Assembly (NCBI GenBank): GCA_017520365.1
Contig: JAFXFQ010000072.1
Coordinates: 1-11,325, forward strand
DNA length: 11,325 nt
Source: Clostridia bacterium
Lineage (GTDB): Bacteria > Bacillota > Clostridia > Oscillospirales > CAG-272
Reading direction: 5' to 3'
Part shown: piece by piece, positions 1 to 6,041 of the stretch
How positions within the stretch are numbered: the stretch's first letter is position 1
Layout of the letters: every line of letters begins with the position of its first letter
Program-made: the position numbers and the translations under genes
Notes under the pieces: generated by a model
Told to the model about the DNA's origin: nothing
The model's database searches: none
Seen by the model: only the letters and a program-made list of their open reading frames with translations

Positions 1-1334
1 GTAAGTATCGCACCGATCACCCAGGATGAAACAAGAGAGATCTGTATACACTCCTGACGGCCGAAGGGGAGCTCGGGGGTTCTTGTCAGATAGGATATGC
101 CGTATGCCAGCGGAACTCGTATTGCAACGGTAGTAATAAGAGAGATCCACATAGGCGTCATAGTGTCGCCTGCACCTCTCATTACACCGGAAAGGCTTTG
201 CGTTACAGCAAACGCGATGTAGCCCACGGCAAGTATGCGCATAAGCCTGCAGGAAAGGTCGATAAGCTCACGTGTATTGGTGAAAAGTCCCATAAGATAC
301 TTACCGAAAACAAGGATAGCAGCTGTGATGATCGCAGAGCAGCCCACCGCCATCAGTGTTCCTTGTCGGGCACCCTTTTTAACTCGGTCATAATGGCCGG
401 CTCCCACGTTTTGACCGGCAAAGGTGGTCAGTGCCATGCCAAAGGAGAAATTGGGCATCATGGCAAAGCCGTCAACTCGCATAATTACAACATTTGCTGC
501 AATAAACTGCTCACCAAAGCTGTTGGTAAGAGACTGAACAATGATCATTGCAGATGAGAAGATGGCCTGAGTCAGTCCTGAGGGAAGGCCCAGCTTTACT
601 ATCATGCCTATATAATGGCGCACCGGATTCATATATTTCAGTCCGAAATCAAAATGTGCCCCCATTCTGGAAAGCTTGATCATGCAAAGGATCGATGATA
701 TCGTCTGCGCAATGACTGTTGCCAGTGCAACGCCGGGAACACCCATCTCGATACCGAATTTGTCAGAAACAAAAACTATATCGAGAACGATATTTATCAC
801 TGTTGCCACAAGCAGAAATATAAGACTGGAAACAGAGTCACCCATACCCCTGAGGATTCCCGAAAGAATATTATAATAGGCCATTCCCGCCATACCCACA
901 AGGGAGATGAGCAGATAGCCGGCACAGTCTTCGTGGATAGACTCGGGAGTATTCAAAACATTAAGAAGGGGATCTATCAAGGGAGCTGCAACGGCGATAA
1001 GGGCAACACAGGAAAGCGCAGTTATTGTAATACTGTTTCCAATGGTATATGACAAAGATTTTCTGTTCCTTGCGCCGAAATACTGAGCGACCATAACTCC
1101 CGCACCCGCGGAAATACCTATAAAAAGAACGAGAAGCAGATTTAGTATTGGAGCCGCACTGCCTACTGCGGCAAGGGCGTTATCTCCCTCATATTTGCCA
1201 ACAACGATACTGTCCACCGTGCTGTAGAGCTGCTGGGCAATATTACCGATAAGCATAGGGATCGTGAATTTGATTATACTTTTCCAAGGAGCACCGACGG
1301 TCATATCCGCAGGCGCATTTACTTTTTTCAGCAC
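1..1334 (-). CDS. MATE-family multidrug/Na+ antiporter, C-terminal end cut by window edge
   Basis: Integral membrane efflux transporter of the MATE family (NorM/DinF-like), expected to export drugs or metabolites in exchange for Na+ or H+. The frame stays open for 444 codons to the left edge; relatives are about 450 residues, so only a short cytoplasmic tail is missing. The N-terminus has the family signature: MTVGAPWKSI followed by IPMLIGNIAQQLYSTVDSIV, then GDNALAAVGSAAPI and GAGVMVAQYFGARN. Repeated hydrophobic segments run throughout, and the second half repeats the fold (GLPSGLTQAI, GQNVGAG, VMRGAGDTMTPMWI). I chose the GTG at 1334 because AAGAGGT lies 6 nt upstream. An in-frame ATG at 1304 is the alternative and would start right at the conserved MTVGAPWK, but has no clear ribosome binding site. 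A strong promoter lies just upstream and the gene diverges from the oxidoreductase. The family is certain; the substrate cannot be read from sequence. Confidence 0.93.
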   Translation of the reverse strand, partial: MLKKVNAPADMTVGAPWKSIIKFTIPMLIGNIAQQLYSTVDSIVVGKYEGDNALAAVGSAAPILNLLLVLFIGISAGAGVMVAQYFGARNRKSLSYTIGNSITITALSCVALIAVAAPLIDPLLNVLNTPESIHEDCAGYLLISLVGMAGMAYYNILSGILRGMGDSVSSLIFLLVATVINIVLDIVFVSDKFGIEMGVPGVALATVIAQTISSILCMIKLSRMGAHFDFGLKYMNPVRHYIGMIVKLGLPSGLTQAIFSSAMIIVQSLTNSFGEQFIAANVVIMRVDGFAMMPNFSFGMALTTFAGQNVGAGHYDRVKKGARQGTLMAVGCSAIITAAILVFGKYLMGLFTNTRELIDLSCRLMRILAVGYIAFAVTQSLSGVMRGAGDTMTPMWISLITTVAIRVPLAYGISYLTRTPELPFGRQECIQISLVSSWVIGAIL

Positions 1335-1340
1335 TGTGCT

Positions 1341-1347
1341 ACCTCTT
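1341..1347 (-). promoter_or_regulatory. Ribosome binding site of the MATE gene
   Basis: On the minus strand this reads AAGAGGT, 6 nt before a GTG. It decides the start in favour of the GTG at 1334 over the in-frame ATG at 1304, which has no comparable upstream purine run. Confidence 0.6.
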
Positions 1348-1401
1348 TATCAGGAATACTGAAAAAGCTGTCAGAAACGAGGCTTTTACAGTTTACCTTA
1401 G

Positions 1402-1430
1402 ATTCTAACACAAAACGACAGCTCAGTCAA
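1402..1430 (-). promoter_or_regulatory. Sigma-A-type promoter for the MATE transporter
   Basis: On the minus strand, TTGACT (1430–1425) is followed after exactly 17 nt by TAGAAT (1407–1402), close to the TTGACA/TATAAT consensus. Transcription would start near 1395, leaving a leader of about 60 nt before the GTG start. I see no obvious operator or terminator-like hairpin in that leader. Confidence 0.7.
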
Positions 1431-1497
1431 GAGCGGCCGCAACAAGGTCCGGTGATTGTCATTTTAAAAACCTTATCTACAGCTTTTTTATAACAGG

Positions 1498-1507
1498 AAA
1501 ACGTTTT
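1498..1507. promoter_or_regulatory. Possible LacI-family operator (10-bp palindrome)
   Basis: AAAACGTTTT is a perfect palindrome with a central CG, the core pattern typical of LacI/GalR-family operators. It lies 8 nt upstream of the –35 hexamer of the oxidoreductase promoter and about 70 nt upstream of the MATE –35. A sugar-related oxidoreductase under a sugar-responsive repressor would make sense, but a 10-bp A/T-rich palindrome can occur by chance and no regulator gene is in the window. Confidence 0.25.
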
Positions 1508-1515
1508 TGTTTCTC

Positions 1516-1544
1516 TTGAAATTCTCGAAAAATGGGTTTATTAT
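1516..1544 (+). promoter_or_regulatory. Sigma-A-type promoter for the oxidoreductase
   Basis: TTGAAA (1516–1521) is followed after 17 nt by TATTAT (1539–1544); an overlapping TATAAA at 1542–1547 is a second –10 candidate. The start site would be near 1551, giving a leader of about 35 nt ending in the ribosome binding site AAGGAAGGA. It faces away from the MATE promoter, so the two genes are transcribed divergently. Confidence 0.6.
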
Positions 1545-1586
1545 AAAGGTGTAGCAACTATTACAAGCTCAAAGGAAGGATGTATA

Positions 1587-2861
1587 ATGAAAAAGCTGAA
1601 GGTCATTCTCATCGGCGGCGGCGACCGCGGAATGAGATACACCAATATTATGAAGGACTCTCCCGATAAGTATGAGGTGATCGCCGTTGCAGAGCCCATC
1701 GAAAACAGACGTGAATTTGTCCGCGAAAAGCATTCCATCCCCGAAGATATGTGCTTTCTTGATTGGAGGCCTCTCCTTGAAAAGGGCAAGATCGCAGATC
1801 TTTGCGTAATTGCCACCATGGACAGAGACCATTTCGCCCCTGCAATGAAAGCAATTGAGCTGGGATATGACCTTCTTTTGGAAAAGCCCATGGCTCCCAC
1901 CCAGGAGGAATGCACAAGGCTTGCGGCCCTGGCCGAGGAAAAGGGCGTTAAAGTGGTCATTTGCACCGTTCTTCGCTATTCTGACGTGTTCCGCACCCTC
2001 AAGAGAATAATCGACGATGGCAAGGTGGGCCGCATAATGTCCATCAACCACGAGGAGTGCGTTGGACTTATCCACCAGAGTCACAGCTTTGTCAGAGGAA
2101 ACTGGGGCAATATCGGCCGCAGCTCCAACATGCTGCTCCAGAAATCCTGTCATGATATAGATATCCTTCAATGGCTTATCGGAAAGAAATGTAAAAAGGT
2201 GCAGTCCTTTGGTGCCCTTTCCTACTTTACCGAAAAAAACGCCCCCGAGGGTGCGCCTGAGTTTTGCTATCAGGGCTGTCCCGCAGGGGAGACCTGTCCC
2301 TTTAATGCTGTAAAGCTTTATTATGATGATAAGGAAAACGGCTGGTTCAGGGGTGCAGCCACAAAGCACGTATACCACACCGACGAGATGGTGTGGGATG
2401 CGATCACGAAGACCCAGTACGGCAAGTGTGTCTACCATTGCGACAATGACGTTGTGGACCATCAGACAGTCAATATGCTCTTTGAGGACGACGTGACCGC
2501 AACCTTTACAATGAACGCCTTTAATGCGGGCGGCAGACATATCCATATTATGGGTACCGAGGGCGAGATTCGCGCAGCCCTTGATTCCGGCTCTCCCATC
2601 AGCGTTTATTACCACAGAACAAAAACCTTTGAAGAATTTGACATAACAGGCACGGACGGAGTTGTGGGCGGCCACGGCGGCGGAGACGAGGGCATCGTCG
2701 AAACGCTGTATCACTACCTGACAGGAAGCTACAACGGCACCTCCATCCCCGAGATCTCCGAATCCTACTACAACCACTCCATCGTATTCGCGGCAGAAAA
2801 GGCACGGGAAGAAAACACGGTAGTTGATTTCGAAGAGTATTTTGAAGAAATAAACAGATAA
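1587..2861 (+). CDS. Gfo/Idh/MocA-family NAD(P)-dependent oxidoreductase
   Basis: Predicted cytoplasmic dehydrogenase of 424 residues acting on a sugar, inositol or related polyol with NAD(P). The N-terminal Rossmann fold opens with VILIGGGDRG (glycine loop, residues 10–15). The family EKP motif is at residues 99–101 within LLLEKPMAPT, its lysine being the usual catalytic/cofactor residue. SCHDIDILQWL (187–197) supplies the conserved His189 of the substrate pocket, and the C-terminal alpha/beta domain follows (TATFTMNAFNAGGRHIHIMG). A segment with Cys227, Cys231, Cys237, Cys281 and Cys285 sits in the C-terminal domain and may bind metal. The ATG start follows AAGGAAGGA by about 8 nt. The gene appears monocistronic, with its own promoter and a hairpin 2 nt after the stop. 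No transporter, kinase or isomerase gene is adjacent to reveal the substrate, so the exact reaction is unknown. Confidence 0.92.
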   Translation: MKKLKVILIGGGDRGMRYTNIMKDSPDKYEVIAVAEPIENRREFVREKHSIPEDMCFLDWRPLLEKGKIADLCVIATMDRDHFAPAMKAIELGYDLLLEKPMAPTQEECTRLAALAEEKGVKVVICTVLRYSDVFRTLKRIIDDGKVGRIMSINHEECVGLIHQSHSFVRGNWGNIGRSSNMLLQKSCHDIDILQWLIGKKCKKVQSFGALSYFTEKNAPEGAPEFCYQGCPAGETCPFNAVKLYYDDKENGWFRGAATKHVYHTDEMVWDAITKTQYGKCVYHCDNDVVDHQTVNMLFEDDVTATFTMNAFNAGGRHIHIMGTEGEIRAALDSGSPISVYYHRTKTFEEFDITGTDGVVGGHGGGDEGIVETLYHYLTGSYNGTSIPEISESYYNHSIVFAAEKAREENTVVDFEEYFEEINR

Positions 2862-2863
2862 GC

Positions 2864-2899
2864 AAGCACCCACGTCTGTGCATTCAGACGTGGGTGCTT
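2864..2899. terminator. Perfect 15-bp hairpin between convergent genes, probable bidirectional terminator
   Basis: The arms AAGCACCCACGTCTG (2864–2878) and CAGACGTGGGTGCTT (2885–2899) are exact reverse complements with a 6-nt loop. The hairpin begins 2 nt after the oxidoreductase stop and ends 4 nt before the lipoprotein stop, so it fills the whole gap. The position argues for a terminator shared by both genes, but neither strand has a real run of T after the stem (ACTATTATCC on plus, GCTTATCTG on minus). It may instead stabilise mRNA 3' ends. Confidence 0.6.
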
Positions 2900-2903
2900 A
2901 CTA

Positions 2904-4832
2904 TTATCCACAAGCAATCAGTGATGTGATCTCACCGTCAAAGGAGATCATATATGTAGTTATGCTATCCTCTCCCTGTGTATGCCAATCCACCTCAAAG
3001 GTATAGTGCTTTGTAAGATAGGGACATTTCCATTTCTCTTCGGGAAGGAGAGTGACAGAATAGGGATCGCCGCGGTCATTTAGCCATTGTATCAAAACCT
3101 CTTTAGCCTGTGAGGGACTGATTCCTCCGCCATGCTTTGCAAATTCTATGACCTTCCAGACACCGTCCTGCTTTACCCATGCATTTTTGTAGGTGGCAGG
3201 GCGGGCTTCTTCAAACTCAAAGCCTGTGACCATATTGCCGTCAAGATCGCTGTATCCCCATTTTCCGTCCTTGCACAGGACAAGAAGCCCTGAGAGCGGG
3301 TGGTAGGGAACGTTGATGCTTGTTTGGAGGAAATGATTGTAAATTGTATTTACCGAGGCACTGTACTCAAAATCAAGGATCTGCTCGCCCTTTTCATTGA
3401 AATATCCCCATTTTCCGTCCTTACGGAGAGCACATATGCCGCCCCAGTAATCCAGATACATTTCATGCTCACAGGGAACAACAAGCTCAGAATCGATAAC
3501 GATGCCGTATTTTCCCGTTAGGTGAAATATATCGGAAGGGTCGGATATATCTATATCCTCCGGATCCTTTAGGGTGACTGCTTCAACAATAACAAAGCCA
3601 TCAAAGCTCTCACATAACTCCGGAGGTGCTCCGATACCTTCGGGGGGGGCATAAAGCTCTCCTGTATCTTCCTCGAAATAATATGTTGATCCGATAAATA
3701 CTCCGTGACCGCCTGCATTATCGTTGATTTCAAGAGTGTAAGGATCCAGTCCATACGAGTGATCACCGTTTATGCTTGCAAAAAAGGGGCAATATGTTAT
3801 ATAAGAAGCGTCGCCGCAATAATACACGTTTCCTTCAAAGTCAATAACCTTTGCACTCTCTTGCCTGTTTGAAGGATAAAGCGCATACAGACACCAGGGA
3901 ATTCCGTTTATGCACCCACATTCGTATATAGGCTGTATGTCCTCAAAGATCAGATTGCTTTCGTATACTATTCTGTAAGGCTCTGAGGTATCAGTGCTCG
4001 TGCCGTCACTTTCTTCATGAAACTCGTGCCGCGAAGGATCGTATTCGCTGAGGGGGATGTCGTTAATTTCAAGCTTTTTTTCATCTCCGGGAACAAGACT
4101 CTCCGCCTGAGATTCGGTTATGTTGAGATAGCGGTCATCTCCGCTTTCCTTTTCCGTATAAAACCAGGCCTGACTGCAGTAATCCTCTTGAGCTTCGACC
4201 ACATCCTTATATATACCTGCGTCTATCGCTTCGTAGATGTCAAGCTTAACCTCGTACGAAAGCTCAATTCCGTCGCAGTCTTCGTTTATGTTGTATAACT
4301 CATAAGACTGAGATACCGCAGTTCCGTATATCATGCAAAGAGAACCGTCGTCAAGCAGGTATACCGGAGTTTGCATTCCTGAACTCATAAGATGAACGAG
4401 AGCACCCTCGGAAGAAATGGTAAAAATATCGTAAACAAAACTGCCTTCGCTAATGACAAGCTCAGGCTCACCCTTGCCGTCGATCTGGATTATAGCATAA
4501 CCGATGCTGTCAAGGCTGTCGACCCAGCTGAAAAGGTTGCCCCCTGAAAGCGGAGGGCCATTCTCATCCCACGGAAAGGAGCTGATATAGGATTCAATTG
4601 CTTCCGTATAAAGCACGGGAATGGCGTTGGGATCCTTTTCGGGCTCAGGCTCAATCTCTTCCTTATCACTATCGGGTGGGGCGGTGTCTGAACCATCTGT
4701 GCTTTCGTTGTTTTCATCAATTACAGAAGCTGTGGTCTCATCGTCCTTCCCGCCAATTTCAAATCCGCAGGAACAAAGAGTATATACTGCAAAAGCCATA
4801 GCAAGGCATAAAGCCAACAGTTTTTTTAGCAT
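2904..4832 (-). CDS. WG-repeat-containing lipoprotein, function unknown
   Basis: Predicted extracytoplasmic lipoprotein of 642 residues. The N-terminus has two lysines, a hydrophobic stretch and a lipobox LCSC, so cleavage before Cys22 and lipidation are expected. Residues 28–70 form an acidic Ser/Thr/Pro/Glu-rich linker typical of surface lipoproteins. Residues 111–128 contain YAIIQIDGKGEPELVIS, like the Asp-rich loops found in many Firmicute surface proteins. From about 438 come WG repeats: GKYGIVID (440–447), KDGKWGYFNEKGEQI (471–485), KDGKWGYSDLDGNMV (521–535) and a degenerate GVWKVIE (557–563). The final 70 residues are a distinct alpha/beta-looking domain beginning SPSQAKEVL. The start is supported by GGGGGAG 7 nt upstream of the ATG. 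It lies downstream of tgt on the same strand, after a probable terminator, so it is probably expressed separately. WG repeats are thought to be binding modules; I do not recognise a specific function. Confidence 0.85.
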   Translation of the reverse strand: MLKKLLALCLAMAFAVYTLCSCGFEIGGKDDETTASVIDENNESTDGSDTAPPDSDKEEIEPEPEKDPNAIPVLYTEAIESYISSFPWDENGPPLSGGNLFSWVDSLDSIGYAIIQIDGKGEPELVISEGSFVYDIFTISSEGALVHLMSSGMQTPVYLLDDGSLCMIYGTAVSQSYELYNINEDCDGIELSYEVKLDIYEAIDAGIYKDVVEAQEDYCSQAWFYTEKESGDDRYLNITESQAESLVPGDEKKLEINDIPLSEYDPSRHEFHEESDGTSTDTSEPYRIVYESNLIFEDIQPIYECGCINGIPWCLYALYPSNRQESAKVIDFEGNVYYCGDASYITYCPFFASINGDHSYGLDPYTLEINDNAGGHGVFIGSTYYFEEDTGELYAPPEGIGAPPELCESFDGFVIVEAVTLKDPEDIDISDPSDIFHLTGKYGIVIDSELVVPCEHEMYLDYWGGICALRKDGKWGYFNEKGEQILDFEYSASVNTIYNHFLQTSINVPYHPLSGLLVLCKDGKWGYSDLDGNMVTGFEFEEARPATYKNAWVKQDGVWKVIEFAKHGGGISPSQAKEVLIQWLNDRGDPYSVTLLPEEKWKCPYLTKHYTFEVDWHTQGEDSITTYMISFDGEITSLIACG

Positions 4833-4868
4833 ATAATCTCCCCCTTCGAAAGTCTTATCTGTTTTTCT

Positions 4869-4892
4869 AAAAAGGACTACATCTTAGTCCTT
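4869..4892 (-). terminator. Probable intrinsic terminator overlapping the tgt stop codon
   Basis: On the minus strand AAGGACTA (4892–4885) pairs with TAGTCCTT (4879–4872) across a 5-nt loop, followed by TTT, making five T in a row counting the end of the stem. The tgt stop codon TAA (4886–4884) lies in the left arm and loop. An 8-bp stem with a short U-run is a modest terminator, suitable for ending the miaB–tgt transcript before the lipoprotein gene. Confidence 0.5.
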
Positions 4893-6020
4893 GCTTCTTT
4901 CAGCAAGGGCGTTGTGATATTTCTGATAAAATGCTTCGAAATATCCGCCGTCAAGTGCATCGCGGATCTTTCTCATCAGCTCGTTGTAGAAATAGAGGTT
5001 ATGCTGTACCGCAAGTCGCATACCAACGGCCTCCTTCGCCTTGATAAGGTGGCGGATATAGGAGCGGCTGTGGTGGCGGCAGGCGGGACATCCGCAATTC
5101 TCGTCGATGGGACGGGGATCCTTTGCGTACTTCTCGTTCATAATGTTCACCTTGCCGTGCCATGTGAACACGTTGCCGTGACGGGCATTACGGGAGGGCA
5201 TTACGCAGTCAAAGAAGTCAACACCCATGTGAACAGCCTCAAGAATGTTCTGAGGTGTGCCCACGCCCATAAGGTATCTTGGCTTATTCTCGGGCATATA
5301 GGGCTCGACGGCATCGATGATACGGTACATCTCCTCTGCCTCCTCGCCTACTGCAAGGCCGCCGATAGCATAGCCGTCAAGGTCAAGCTCTGCGATCTTC
5401 TGCATATGCTCGATACGGAGATCCTCGTAAACACTTCCCTGGTTGATACCGAAAAGCATCTGACGGGGGTTTACGGTGTCGGGAAGGGAGTTCAGACGGG
5501 CCATTTCCTTTTTGCATCTTTCAAGCCAGCGGAAGGTTCTGTCGCAGGACTTCTTTGTATACTTATACTCCGCAGGGTTCTCGATGCACTCGTCAAAGGC
5601 CATGGCAATGGTGGAGCCAAGGTTTGACTGGATCTGCATACTTTCCTCGGGTCCCATAAAAATACGTTTTCCGTCAATGTGGGAGGCGAAATACACGCCC
5701 TCCTCCTTGATCTTGCGAAGAGAGGAAAGGGAAAACACCTGGAATCCGCCGGAGTCTGTGAGAATAGGCTTTTTCCAGCCTGTGAAGCCCTGAAGGCCGC
5801 CCATATCGTGGACAAGCCTGTCACCGGGGCGCAGGTGGAGATGGTATGTGTTGGAAAGCATAACCTGACAGCCGACCTCCTCAAGGTCCCAAGCATCAAG
5901 GCCGCCCTTGATAGCGGCGCAGGTGGCAACGTTCATGAAAACGGGGGTCTCGATCACACCGTGAGGTGTGATAAGCTTTCCGCGGCGGGCTCTGCCGTCC
6001 TTTATCATCAGCGTAAACAT
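4884..6020 (-). CDS. tgt: Queuine/preQ1 tRNA-guanine transglycosylase
   Basis: Exchanges guanine-34 in the anticodon wobble position of Asp, Asn, His and Tyr tRNAs for preQ1, the committed step of queuosine formation on tRNA. The 378 residues match the usual bacterial length. The TIM-barrel active site is intact: Asp89 in DSGGFQ (general acid/base) and Asp271 in FFDCVMPSRNARHG (covalent nucleophile). The zinc site is complete: Cys309, Cys311 and Cys314 in NCGCPAC plus His340 in VQHNLYFY. FDEC (Cys145) and GGLAVGE (Val224) correspond to residues that favour preQ1 over queuine in bacterial enzymes. It begins 21 nt after the mutL stop, with AGAGGA upstream of the ATG at a rather long distance (about 14 nt), consistent with translation as part of a mutS–mutL–tgt transcript. 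The queA and queG genes needed later in the pathway are not in this window. Confidence 0.97.
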   Translation of the reverse strand: MFTLMIKDGRARRGKLITPHGVIETPVFMNVATCAAIKGGLDAWDLEEVGCQVMLSNTYHLHLRPGDRLVHDMGGLQGFTGWKKPILTDSGGFQVFSLSSLRKIKEEGVYFASHIDGKRIFMGPEESMQIQSNLGSTIAMAFDECIENPAEYKYTKKSCDRTFRWLERCKKEMARLNSLPDTVNPRQMLFGINQGSVYEDLRIEHMQKIAELDLDGYAIGGLAVGEEAEEMYRIIDAVEPYMPENKPRYLMGVGTPQNILEAVHMGVDFFDCVMPSRNARHGNVFTWHGKVNIMNEKYAKDPRPIDENCGCPACRHHSRSYIRHLIKAKEAVGMRLAVQHNLYFYNELMRKIRDALDGGYFEAFYQKYHNALAERSKD

Positions 6021-6041
6021 TTTATATCTTCAAGTCCTCTC

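Noticed and set aside
198..557. 119-codon open frame on the plus strand at the left end
   Set aside because: It lies opposite the MATE transporter, whose frame is unbroken to the window edge and matches the family along its length.
1434..1441. GCGGCCGC palindrome in the divergent intergenic region
   Set aside because: An isolated 8-bp GC palindrome (a restriction-type site) with no relation to the promoters on either side.
1569..2873. 434-codon open frame on the minus strand opposite the oxidoreductase
   Set aside because: It is antisense to a complete, recognisable Gfo/Idh gene, shows no recognisable domain, and is readily explained by the codon bias of the plus-strand gene.
4914..5627. 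237-codon open frame on the plus strand inside tgt
   Set aside because: It runs opposite a fully conserved tgt with an intact active site; the translation has no recognisable motif and no credible ribosome binding site.
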